A DNA stretch of 64,000 nucleotides. Source: Mesostigma viride (lineage: Eukaryota > Streptophyta > Mesostigmatophyceae > Mesostigmatales > Mesostigmataceae). This document shows positions 35,339-52,857 of this stretch, piece after piece; the first letter of the stretch is position 1; each line of letters begins with the position of its first letter. Where the stretch lies: NCBI GenBank assembly GCA_009746045.1, contig RPFO01000050.1, positions 1,175,381-1,239,380 of the forward strand, read 5' to 3'. The position numbers and the translations under genes are program-made. The notes under the pieces are model-generated. The model saw only the letters and a program-made list of their open reading frames with translations. It had not been told where the DNA came from and did not search any database.

Positions 35339-35609
35339 CTCTGCTGAGATGCCACGCTCTAGCTTTTGTATCTATAGCCATGCTGATCTCCCCCCCCATG
35401 ACAGGCTCCCCCTTAGCTGGGCATAGCTTGATAGATCATGGGGCTGCAGGTGCCCTGGGGCACCTATAGCAAGTGTCGTTTACATTCCCACCCTTGTAGG
35501 AAGTAGCTTAGAATGTATTATAGGCCATACGCCCCTTCTCAAGGGCTATGTGCTACATATACTCCCAACGGAGTTATGTTACAATTCAATTCAATTCAAT
35601 GCACCTTGA

Positions 35610-36060
35610 AAAGACGCATCGGTTGCAAGTGATCTGACTGAATTTGGGGCTCAGATGTCAGCCATGCCGCTCGTGGCTCGTGGCTCGTGGCTAAAGTAAT
35701 AATTGGATCGTGCTGAAATGCAGATAAGATAACAGCACGGGCTTGAGCTAGCGCCGGCATATGGTCCAGATTCTCCAGATTTCTGGCCGGCCTGCGCTGG
35801 TACGTACGTTTTCTCTTGACATCGACACGTCAGCGCCCCATGCAACTCATGGCGCCCCATGTACAAAATAACAGGCAGGGACCCATGTCATGTAGATTGA
35901 TCAGGTGGATCAAGAGCATCTTAGTTGAGCACTTTCAAATTGGTCATATTGAAGCCAACTCCATGTGGTCCGGATTCTCCCGATTTCTGGCCTGTGCTGG
36001 TCGTCGCCTTGATATTGAAGCCAACTGTTTATTGAATACATACAATGTGGACAGAACTGC
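35610..36060 (-). mobile_element. 5' end of an older half-LINE plus SINE-like remnants
   Basis: Read on the minus strand, 35695-35610 gives GCCACGAGCCACGAG, then CTGAGCCCCAAATTCAGTC and GATGCGTCTTTTCAAG, the 5'UTR of the A/C type up to its hairpin, where the B element inserted. Diverged minus copies of the SINE-like repeat follow at about 35738-35812 and 35966-36018. Confidence 0.65.
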
Positions 36061-36067
36061 CTGGTAT

Positions 36068-36239
36068 CAAAGAGACAACCAGCGCAGGCCAGAAATCGGG
36101 AGAATCCGGACCATGGTAGCTCGAGCCTGCCGTTATCTTTTCCGCGTTTTCGAGTCGTTCAGGATGATGAAGATGAATGGTGATGGAAATGTGTATCCTT
36201 GTGCATTGAAATTATGGCTGGCTTACGTGTGGAGCGACT
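36068..36239 (-). mobile_element. 172-bp SINE-like repeat, complete copy
   Basis: It starts CAAAGAGACAACCAGCGCAG and ends CTTACGTGTGGAGCGACT. It is base-for-base identical to the reverse complement of 52286-52457. The sense strand is inferred to be minus because truncated copies keep the GAGACAACC end. No clear TSD is seen at this copy. It carries no ORF that I take as real and no convincing pol III boxes. Confidence 0.85.
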
Positions 36240-36308
36240 AGATGACCTAGACGGTGGGGCCGGAAACAGCATGCTTGATCAGGGCGTGTGTTTCTAGCCT
36301 AACTGGCC

Positions 36309-36652
36309 GGGAGTGTCTAGTGGTGAGCACCATTGCTGCGATCGCTCTCCCACCATTTACGAGGAAATACCCGCAAATGGAAAACCACTGAAAAGGTCTA
36401 GCTAGTCAGTCATCACGTTAGCCATGCCATGATTCCAAACGTCCAAGAACTGCACACGGTGCAAAGGCAAAAAGCCGGAGGACAGCACTTTCAAATGTGC
36501 GGCGGGAACCAAAAGCCCGCGGATGCCAGAAAACATCGTGTTGCGGCAGCGACGCGACGATGTGGACAACGAATCCAGTGCCAAGCTCGGAACGGCCGCA
36601 AAGGAGATCTGGCATCACAGGGTTCAGATGTGCGGAGATACTATGCGATCCA
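36309..36652. repeat. 345-bp dispersed repeat, copy 2
   Basis: Partner of 32122-32466. The + frame reads NCTRCKGKKPEDSTFKCAAG and continues open beyond the repeat to 36921 (LKTLEYLLERPWEYQYQIYL). That makes an origin from a longer coding sequence possible, but the protein is not recognised. Confidence 0.6.
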
Positions 36653-37200
36653 CACAGATCTGCCTGGTATGTTCTTCTAGAGACAACAATAGCAACTTCG
36701 TTGCTGTTTCAAGGCCTCATGCCAACAGCCGACTCAAAACACTTGAATATCTGCTGGAACGCCCTTGGGAATACCAGTATCAAATATACCTGTTTGTGGC
36801 TACGAAACAGCTGCTAGTGTGGATAGCCCACCATGTGATGGCCCAAGGCTGCTTGTCCATGTCATCTTATCATCCCAGGGCTCACCCGACACTTCCAATC
36901 ACTAAAATAGGGATTCAATAAGATGAAAACACTGACAGCCTTGCTCAGCCCGCTGAGCCCCTCTCCCACGTGTGACCTAGGCCTCGGTGGTTTAGAACTG
37001 GAGCCGCCCTATTTGTTGCAGGGGTTTGCATAAGCTGCCGACATACTAAAATGCAAACTCAGGGAGCCGGCACCGCAACCGCGCGTGACACGCCCCGGCA
37101 CCTTGTACAACACTTTGCACCTGGGCATATGCATAATAATCCGGCCCTATGGATGGTATCTCCTTATTCCGAGTTCTCTGTGCCCACGCATCACAGGCAT
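36653..37200. other. Convergent end of the nest, TRAP-alpha 3' flank
   Basis: Up to 36921 this continues an open + frame of unknown meaning. From there to 37200 it is probably the TRAP-alpha 3'UTR on the minus strand. No signal is certain. Confidence 0.4.
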
Positions 37201-44642
<7,442 letters not shown>

Positions 44643-45302
44643 GTTTACTGGCCAGGACCTACAGGTATCGGACGTCCTAAACCTACGCTGCTACTACTCC
44701 ATTACAGCACTGCGGGCAGGACGCCATTGCCAGGGTGATTAGGTGTATGCGCGCGTGGCGGGCAACGAGGAGGGGAACTTAGGTCGCGCCGACTGGCGGG
44801 CCGAGTCCGCGCGGCGTTGGGCAACGCGGAGTTGGGCTGCCAAATGCAATTTGTCTCCCCGGACGCCGGGTGACAAAATTTGCACCCCTCGCCCCGAGGC
44901 CGACAGCAACTTGGACTTGCCACTCTGGCAGAGCGGGGAAGCCGCAGCCGACAGTAGCCAGTTTCGGCCGCAATGAGATACGCCAGCAGAAGTCCGGGAT
45001 GTCTCCCGCGCATTTGCTGTTGTGCCTGGTGAACGAGTACGCTGAAGATGTACGCGCGCGCTCATAGCTGTCTATTTGTCACGACCAGTCAGTCTCAAGT
45101 CACGGCCGCTCCTGCTGCATAATTAACTTTGGTTCCATCAAGTTTAAGCCCAATATCGCAATAGGTGAAGTTGAGAAAATTGCCTGTTGGTGGTCGTGAT
45201 TGTTTTCATTCGAGGTTTTCTTTTTGCGAAAGCATGGAAACACATTAAGTCGAGTCGTTGCACGTTTCTTCGAGTTCGGGTACCTGCCTAGCGTCTTCGA
45301 GA
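44643..45302. promoter_or_regulatory. Shared divergent promoter region, TRAP-alpha / TMEM147
   Basis: Only 660 bp separate the two start codons, and no repeat lies in it, unlike all other spacers here. It is GC-rich near TRAP-alpha (44750-44960) and more AT-rich towards TMEM147. A bidirectional promoter is inferred; I see no certain core element. Confidence 0.5.
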
Positions 45303-48300
45303 ATGACTTTCTTTCATACGGTGAACTGCGCGGCGTTGGCGTTCGCCCCCCATTTCGTCTTCTATCATGCGTCGTATTTGTAAGTTTGTCAGGGTGGATA
45401 GCACGTAATCGCGTTCTGTAGCAGAGTGCATGTAGGCACATGGATGCTCACCGGCACTGTCGATTCCTGAAACTCCGAGAGATTATTGCTCATTCAGGCA
45501 TTCTTCCGTCTCCCACCTATGCTGGACAGGTTTAGTGCGCCGCATCGTGTACACTGGGGTCCAAAGTGCTTGGAAGGCTCTGGGGTGGTAGATGGCGTTG
45601 TCCCACTCCCAGGGACAAAATATGACCTTTTGCACGTTTTCCTTACCATGTGACTCAAGCATCTTCTTCGGCACAGCGTTTCTTTTCGCGGTTTACTATG
45701 GGCAGTACTGTTCGTGCAACCTATTTTTCTAGCAGAAAGTTTTCGGGAATTCTAGACTTGGCAGGAATTGTAAATAGGTATGTGGGGGTAGTGGCAGCAT
45801 GTACTATACTCAGCGCTTGCTTGTATCGATGAGGCAGTTTGCAGTTGGGGAAAATGCGTGCAGAAACTAACTTTCTTCTTTGAGGATTACACCTGGCATT
45901 GTTGTACAAATCGATCGTGCTTGAGGGTCGCCCTTACCCCATACTTTCCACATTCATCTGTTTCTCTCACCCCAGATTTTCGGCTTTCACCCGGTTTCTT
46001 TTTCTGGACACTTCATCACTTCCACCTGACAGTACGTGTGCGACCTCCTTATTTTTTGTGGCGTCCCTTTCATGTTCCCTGTATTTCTCCTTCTGCAATT
46101 TTGCCTTATCTTCTGTCAGGGCGGAATACGGCGCCAAGTGGTCATGCCTCAAGGCCGGACTCATCTTTGCGTGCACCGCGCTCATGAAGGTACGCGGGGA
46201 GATGGGGCCAGAGGGGGGTAGAGAGGGGGTTAGAGAGGGGAAGAGGGGGCGGGAAGAGAGGGGGGTAGAGAGGGGTTAGAGAGGGGAAGAGGGGGCGGGA
46301 AGAGAGGGGGGGAGAGAAGGGGGGGAGAGAGGGGGGAAGAGAGTGGCAAAGGGAGGGGGGAAGAGAGGGGGAAAGGGAGGAGGGGCGAGAGGGGGGGGCG
46401 GGGATGGCAGGGCGGCTGTGGGGGGATACATATGGGGGATGAGAGGACAAATGGGACCTGCCTTGGCCCCCATGTATGAAGGGAAACTTTCATACGTGGG
46501 CAAAAATTTCATACAAAACTTCTGAAGTTCTTTTTTCCACTTCAAGAACACTTTCTAACTACCACATCTACCCATGGTTGGCCAAACTGTTTTGACTGCC
46601 TAATGGACCCTTGGCCACATCACACGCCCTTGTCTCACCGTTAATGTCTCACCATGTGAGCCCTTTTGCCACACCGCGTGCCTTTGCTCGCCCGCTCCTG
46701 TCACATCATGTGTGCCCCTTTTGGCATACCAGCTGGTGTTGCAAGCGACGTTCTTACAAGTGTCCGACGGCGCGCATTTCGACTTGGGGCAGGTACGGCG
46801 CGTGCGCTTCTCTGTCATGGATCGCTGTCTAGTCGTGACCCTACCTGCCCTGTCATGACCCTGCCAGAATGGCGGAAGTTGGTGTTACCTGCCCTTGCCA
46901 TAACGTACCATAACGTGGCGCAGTGTGCCATAGTGTACAATAGCGTACCCATCGTGTACTACAGCGAACCCAGCCGTTTCCTCCCCACCCCTTTCACCCC
47001 CAACCCACCTCAACGCCAAAGCCTGCCGCGCCCACCCACGATGAAAAGCCTCAATAACCAGCACAGGATACATACATTTGCCCTTCCCTCCTCGCACAAG
47101 TGCCCTTCTCGTCCCCCGCTCGAAACCATGGCCCCCTTGCCCCCGCCCCTGCGGCAAGTCGGCAGAAGCGGACCTAGACGCTCCTTTTTTTCACGCAACG
47201 TTAAACAGCCCCATCAACCCACACTAAATCTAAATACCTCCGCCTTTGCATCTATCACCTACTATTATGAATACCTCGACCTGTTGCATGCATTACCCAC
47301 CACTATCGTTACCTCTACCCTTGCATGCCCCACGTGTACGCAGGAGTGGACCGAGACTCTCTTGTATTATGCAACCCTGATTCATCCTATAACCCCACCC
47401 CCACTCTCAATCTTGTGCACTTGTGCGCAGGATCTGACCAAGACTCTCACCGGCCTAGTCACGTCGACCCCCTTGATGGACCCGTGTGCATGCCTCACCC
47501 CTACCCCTTTCTCCTTTACGTCCAGGAGCTGACCAAGTCGTCTATCGACTACGCGATGCCATCGCCTCTACGCTTTTATCTACCCCACCTCCACCGTTGC
47601 ACCATGTCCGCTCGTTATGAACAGGAGTTGACCAAGACGCTAATTGGCCTGATGGACGTCGGCGGTGTCTACTACGCGCTGACCCAGGTCACGCACCGGC
47701 TGTCGGGGACGTGGGAGACGCGGTTCCTCGCGGTGGGCTTGGGTACGTGCGCCAGACGTTACTGCTGTCCTCGGCTTTCGATATCCGCCCCCTATCATGG
47801 GCTGTGTGAAGGGAGGCGCGCTTCCTGGCGGGAGGGCTGGGTACATGCCCAGTGAAATACGAAAGTGTTGTCGAATTCTATGAATGGCTCAGGGGCACCG
47901 GATGAGGCCATCGGCACACATGCGCGCACACTCAACACATGGCATGCGAACATGGTCCCTGTCCCCACATGCCCAAGCGCAGGCTGGTCGCTGGCCAACT
48001 CTCTTCTCCAGCGCGCGCTGGTGCTCCTGCTGGCGTCCCGCAGTACCGAGTTCACCTGGGACTACGTCGTGTACGCGCTGGAGTCCAACGTGGACCTGGT
48101 GAGGGCACAAGGAGGCAGGGGAGCAGCACACAGCACACAGCACACAGCACACAGCACACAGCACACAGCACACAGCACACAGCACACAGCACACAGCACA
48201 CAGCACACAGCACACAGCACACAGCACACAGCACACAGCACACAGCACACAGCACACAGCACACAGCACACAGCACACAGCACACGAGGGGTGCAGTGGA

Positions 48301-51132
48301 TAAGGAGCTTTGAACACGCAGCGCGCCGCATCAAAAGATGAATGCACAATACCTGTTTCAACGTGGGATGGTTACTATACTATCTTGTCATGCACGCTCT
48401 TGCATCAAATGGGGACCTGGTGAGGTCGATGGGAACTTGCGTACGGCACACTTTATAGTAGCACGAATAGTGTCACGGAGACAACCAGTGTGAACAGGAC
48501 GCACGATCAAATGATTAGTGCAGACACAGCACACTTTTGTGTCAGCAGTGTAAACACAGCATGCTTTGTAGCAGCGTGAGAAGTGTAAACAGAACGCACT
48601 TGTTACGTATGCCAGCCAGTGCGCGTCCAATCGGACCTGTTGAGGGTAGTAGGAATTAGGATGCTGTCACCGTGGGGGCGATACTGACCTGCTACATGGC
48701 ACGCATTGAATAGTAATGCCTGAAGTCAAACATGAAACTGGTGAGGGCATAAGGAGTGAAGGCGCGGTATTCTAGGGTTTGACGATGTGTCGGGGTAGAA
48801 GCGAGGGTGCTGCGACAGTGAGGGCAGTAGGCATGGTAGGGCTGCGGCCGGGCTCAAAGGGCGCTACTTCTAAGTACTGCTACGAAGGGTGCTGTGAACC
48901 ATGCCGTGCACGTCACTCTCTCAAGTCCATCCCACCCAACGTGAGGGTGCTATGAGGCATGCCGTGCACGTCACTCTCTCAAGTCCATCCCACCCAACGT
49001 GAGGGTGCTATGAACCATGCCGTGCACATCACTCTCGCAAGTCCATCCCACCCAACATGAGGGTGCTATGAGTCATGCCGTGCACGCCGCTCTCTTACTA
49101 AACAAGCACGGCGTCGGCAAAGGGAAATGATTGCACTGCAACTGCGGCAGCTGTCATCGCGGTCCTGCCTTGACACTTACCAGGGCAACTCCCAAAGAAA
49201 AGTGGAGGGACTTGTATGTTCTAGCCACGAGGTCGCCGCATCATGTCGGACGTGGCCCGAGACTTGATTTCCATTTTATTTCATTTTCCTTCCCTACCAT
49301 TAGTCCCTGGATCTCTTTGCCCCTTGCAGCTCCAGGGAATTGTGTGCAGCCACTCATGCGTGCCCGGGCTGTCCTCTAACCACGCTTCCCTCTAGCCACC
49401 ATCGTTTTTGTTGCTACTCTGTTTTGTTCCAATTCATGTGTGCCCAGGCTGGCCTCGACTGGTGCTTCTTTCTCCTGGCCTACCATTTCTTCTTTCACCT
49501 GAATCATGTCCTCCCGCGCTTGCCTCCATGGGCGTTTGCACTTGCCACCACCGGCCATTTGCCACCGCCGACCCTTTCCCCCCGCCCCCCCTGCCCCCTG
49601 CCCCCCTCCCTTGTGTGCCAGCTCATCACCATGTCGTTTGCGTGCGTGATGGCGCTCCTGTCGCGCAAGAAGCGACCCGCAGCGCTCATGCCGGCGCTCT
49701 ACGCGGGTGTGCTGGGTTACGCAATCATGCCCGCGCTGTCCAGGTAATTATACTGGTGGGATATGCGTGTCTGCCGTTGAGTATTTCTGTCAGCCGCTGA
49801 CTACGACATGCTCTTGTATTGTGCTAGCGTACGCACTTATACCTCCGCGGTCCAGGTGCGGTTTGGTGATTAGATTACCTTGCCATCAGGCACCTTGTTG
49901 ATGTCTTACTGCCATGATTTCTTACTATAAAGCAGTTGGTGTGCTGTGCACGCACTCATGCCCGCACTGTCCAGGTGCGGTTTGGTGATTAGATCACCTT
50001 GCCATTAGGCACCTTGTTGATGTCTTACTGCCATGATTTCTTACTATAAAGCAGTTGGTGTGCTGTGCACGCACTCATGCCCGCACTGTCCAGGAAGGTG
50101 TGCACCGTGGGTTGTCTGCCTAGTGGCGCGCACCTTGTTATGTTCTGAAGACTTGGACGTTCTTACTTGAACGGCAGGATTGTGGTCAGTACGTATGCAT
50201 GGTTCGAGTCGTGTTTCGGTTTGTGTCGTCAGTACTTGGCGGTTCTTGGCCGGTTAGCTTCGCAAAGAGATATCGTAAAGGACATATTTGTTGCCCAGGT
50301 GGATGCATGCCATGAGATGTGGGGTGCGTCAAGTTACGTGGTTGGTGAGTCGTCTTGGCTATTGTTGTCTAAGTACTAGGCGTGGCGCTAGTTAACTACA
50401 GCGCTTGATGTAGCTGACTTGCCCGTCATTCAACCCATCTGGTAGTTATGCGCTGCTGGGCGCAGGATGATTATGGAAAAAGAGTTCATACTAGGATCAT
50501 AGTGGGATCATACTAGGATCATAGGAGGATGGAAAGAGAGTTCATACTAGGATCCTAGTAGCTTATGTGCTGCCATGCTCATCCTTTTCTGGGTTCCTAG
50601 CCAGAATTAGTAATTTAGGAACATGCACAGAAAATGAACGGCACAACTGCGTTGATCTTGTACATGGCGCAACACCTGACATGGCATCCCCTGTGCGCTC
50701 ACGGGCCCACCCATAACCCCCTCCAATTAACCTCTCCTCCCCCTGCCTTTATCTCTGAACATTCTTGTGGACGTTGGATTAGCACATGTGCGCAGTTTGC
50801 TGTTAGCTGTGTTGTTACCCTTCAGCACTCGGCCAATGGACAGGTCTGCCCTTTTACAATTGTTCTGTCCCATCAAAGCTTACCTACACTTCCAGGTGCA
50901 TGCTTTTTCTTGTGTGGGAAACTGCCCTTGTGTGGGCACCGTGCTTGGATCAACGTCATGGGCGACGGTGGTTTGTCAACCCCTTCTTGATACCAGTTAT
51001 CTGCGGCTGGGACTCAACTTGGCCCCAGCCACAAGAATCGGCTCCGAGTTTGCGCTGGCCATCGGCTTGGCATTCCTCTCTTGGCGAGCATATGCCTACT
51101 ATAGCAAGTCGGTTTCCGAAAAAACTGCTTGA
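45303..51132 (+). CDS. TMEM147: TMEM147, multipass ER membrane protein of the BOS complex
   Basis: TMEM147 binds nicalin and NOMO (the BOS complex), part of the multipass translocon at Sec61. Seven exons: 45303-45379 (MTFFHTVNCAALAFAPHFVF), 46120-46189 (LAEYGAKWSCLKAGLIFACT), 46733-46792 (LVLQATFLQVSDGAHFDLGQ), 47625-47742 (ELTKTLIGLMDVGGVYYALT), 47983-48098 (GWSLANSLLQRALVLLLASR, then STEFTWDYVVYALESNVDL), 49622-49743 and 50997-51132 (stop). They sum to 232 aa in one phase-consistent frame (human 224). The start MT.FH..NC.ALA..P, the SEY/AEYG-K-C block and the GW...R...S..FEW/FTWDY block match the family, and seven hydrophobic segments are expected. No alternative upstream ATG is needed. Introns next to exons 4, 5 and 6 carry serial copies of the exon edges. 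Confidence 0.93.
46190..46440 (+). repeat. G-rich GAGGGGG repeat in TMEM147 intron 2
   Basis: Purine tract of irregular GAGAGGGGGG/AGAGGGGGAAG units directly behind the exon 2 donor. Long frames on the opposite strand are only Pro/Ser/Leu. Confidence 0.85.
47341..47560 (+). repeat. Three decayed copies of TMEM147 exon 4 5' edge
   Basis: The real exon begins at 47625: AACAG/GAGTTGACCAAGACGCTAAT then TGGCCTGATGG. Copies are at 47341 (CAG/GAGTGGACCGAGACTCTC), 47428 (CAG/GATCTGACCAAGACTCTC, then ACCGGCCTAGTC) and 47523 (CAG/GAGCTGACCAAGTCGTCT). Each keeps CAG before the exon-like part. Spacing is about 87-100 bp, and the units include upstream intron sequence (TACCC..GCA). Confidence 0.9.
48125..48285. 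repeat. (ACACAGC)n heptanucleotide array
   Basis: About 23 perfect 7-bp units lie just downstream of the exon 5 donor of TMEM147. Beyond it, copies of the exon 5 end recur at about 48404, 48628 and 48728 (ATGGGGACCTGGTGAGG, AATCGGACCTGTTGAGGG, CATGAAACTGGTGAGGGC). Confidence 0.95.
48890..49095. repeat. 55-60-bp minisatellite
   Basis: Three to four units of ATGCCGTGCACGTCACTCTC, TCAAGTCCATCCCACCCAAC, GTGAGGGTGCTATGA lie in TMEM147 intron 5. Confidence 0.93.
49829..50093 (+). repeat. Copies of TMEM147 exon 6 end, 119-bp tandem units
   Basis: Exon 6 ends ATCATGCCCGCGCTGTCCAG/GTAATT at 49743. Copies end at 49855 (GCGGTCCAG/GTGCGG), 49974 (ATGCCCGCACTGTCCAG/GTGCGG) and 50093 (same, donor changed to GAAGG). 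The last two intervals are exact 119-bp duplicates with few changes, so here the unit of duplication can be seen whole: intron sequence plus about 30 bp of exon-like end. Confidence 0.92.
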
Positions 51133-52285
51133 ATAGGTTCATCTGAGAATATACATTAAGTGAGAAAACTATTCCTGGACGCATGGCGATCCAACGTCGT
51201 GGAAGGACCAGGGTACTTGTCTGAGAGGAAAGACATGAAGATGTCTGTTAGGGATATTGTATCAATGAGACGTTCGAATTGACACAGGCTTGATGTCACG
51301 AGGATTCATACTGTCAAGGGAGACAGTGGACAGTGAAGGGGTTGTGCCATTGTGTTCGGAAGGCCGGAGCCGTTTATGGACGCCCGTACCTACCATTTCC
51401 CGGTTAGCTAATGCGAGATCGGAGGCCACCTGTCCAGAGGTATACTGGGCCAGGCACTGGGAAACTGCATGGTTGTCAATCGCTGAAGATTCCTCGACCA
51501 TGCAGCTTGTGCACACTATCAATTTTTTGTATAAGGAAAGAGGCATGCATGCAGACTGATGGGCAAATCTGTAGCTAGGTAATATGGTCCGGATTCTAGA
51601 ATGAATGTGTCGGATCCCGATTTCTGGCCTGCGCTGGTTGTCTCCTTGAAATCATAGATACCCTTAATTTCTGTATACGTGCACGTTGTCTCACTTAATG
51701 CGTCAAGCCAGCTTGTATAGTAATTCGCATGCAAAACACAAATAAGTGCAGCTAGGGCTGTCAATGGGATAAACTTATAACAGAATATACGCTTGGCTGA
51801 TCTGGATAGTACCGGCTACGCCCCCTTCTAAAGAAGGTTCCAGCCGTGTTCAGCCCGTCTCACGTGTCGAGACTGAACAAGTCTCGAGTGGACACGTGTG
51901 TAGTACTCCTACACACACAGATCTCGAATGATTTATCTAGTACAAAATCCGAATGGCTTGCATCACTCCCCGGAAAGGAGAACTTTTAATTGCTGTTGGA
52001 CTGTAGGTGTCAGCCGGCGATGCCTTCGGATCAGGAGACGTCCGTCCTATAGTCAGCAACAGTGGGTGAGAGAGGTCCCCAGTTCAATTCCGGCCTGGAT
52101 TCATTTGCAGATCGCGTTTTCCGCGGACCGGCACTGAACGCAAATGGTTTAATTCACCTTTGCGGCGTGCCAAATCAGAAAATCAGATTATAATTGCTCT
52201 GCAGCTAGTTGTTAATTTCACCATGTACTGAGGCTAATATACATTTGGGACAACCAGAGCATGCAGGCGCCAGATATATGAATCT
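51133..52285. other. Intergenic, TMEM147 3' flank
   Basis: It holds a minus-oriented SINE-like remnant (about 51580-51648, TCTGGCCTGCGCTGGTTGTC) and nothing coding that I can recognise. A stretch near 52081 (CAGTTCAATTCCGGCC) resembles a tRNA B box, but no cloverleaf can be drawn. Confidence 0.5.
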
Positions 52286-52457
52286 AGTCGCTCCACACGT
52301 AAGCCAGCCATAATTTCAATGCACAAGGATACACATTTCCATCACCATTCATCTTCATCATCCTGAACGACTCGAAAACGCGGAAAAGATAACGGCAGGC
52401 TCGAGCTACCATGGTCCGGATTCTCCCGATTTCTGGCCTGCGCTGGTTGTCTCTTTG
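52286..52457 (+). mobile_element. 172-bp SINE-like repeat, complete copy with TSD
   Basis: Flanked by the perfect 10-bp duplication ATATGAATCT (52276-52285 and 52458-52467). Identical over its full length to the inverted copy at 36068-36239, so one or both moved recently. In the inferred sense direction it begins AGTCGCTCCACACG and ends GGTTGTCTCTTTG, without an A-rich tail. Confidence 0.9.
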
Positions 52458-52601
52458 ATATGAATCTGGAGAAGCCTGACTATGGAGATGGATGAGCTGT
52501 CCATTAATTGTCCTATCCGTGTTTGCCGAGTCGTTCAGCATGCATGATGGAAATGAACGGAGGTGGCCGAATGTGTAGCCTTGTACGTACGTTGGCAGTA
52601 T

Positions 52602-52705
52602 CAAGGAGACAACCAGCGCAGGCCAGAAATCGGGAGATACCGGACCATGGTAGCTCTCGAGAGCCTGCCGTTATCTTGTCCGCGTTTTCGAGTCGTTCAG
52701 GATGA
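52602..52705 (-). mobile_element. Truncated SINE-like repeat
   Basis: Begins CAAGGAGACAACCAGCGCAG and stops after GTCGTTCAGGATGAT. A few differences separate it from the complete copies. It retains the same end as the 7503 copy. Confidence 0.8.
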
Positions 52706-52857
52706 TTTCGTCGTCAACTAGCAGTATAGAGATTGTCATCAGAAAGCAACAAACGTGAAAACGCTGGCTTCGCAAATCTGAGATCGCTGCTGCGGAACAC
52801 ATGCAGAAAAAAAGGAAGCTTTGAAGCTATACCAGCAACCTTGTATGCAACATAGGA

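Larger units (their letters stand above)
32706..35598 (+). mobile_element. Half-LINE subfamily B, full structure, plus strand
   Basis: A perfect 11-bp duplication ATGCACCTTGA (32695-32705 and 35599-35609) bounds it. Order: 5'UTR with GCCACGAGCCACGAG and hairpin GCGTC-TTTCTAC-GACGC (32813-32829); ORF1-like frame 32880-34295; 3'UTR 34296-34500 continuing at 35351; terminal hairpin ACTCC-CAAC-GGAGT (35561-35574); (AATTC)n tail. A subfamily A element (34501-35338) is nested in the 3'UTR. The whole is inserted into the 5'UTR hairpin of an older minus-strand relative whose halves remain at 32637-32694 and 35610-35695. Confidence 0.9.

Noticed and set aside
44986-45066. Earlier start exon for TMEM147 (MSPAHLLLCLVNEYAED)
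   Set aside because: The exon at 45303 (MTFFHTVNCAALAF) matches the family N-terminus and joins exon 2 in phase.
52060-52110. tRNA gene (B-box-like CAGTTCAATTCCGG)
   Set aside because: The T arm does not pair and no A box or acceptor stem can be placed.
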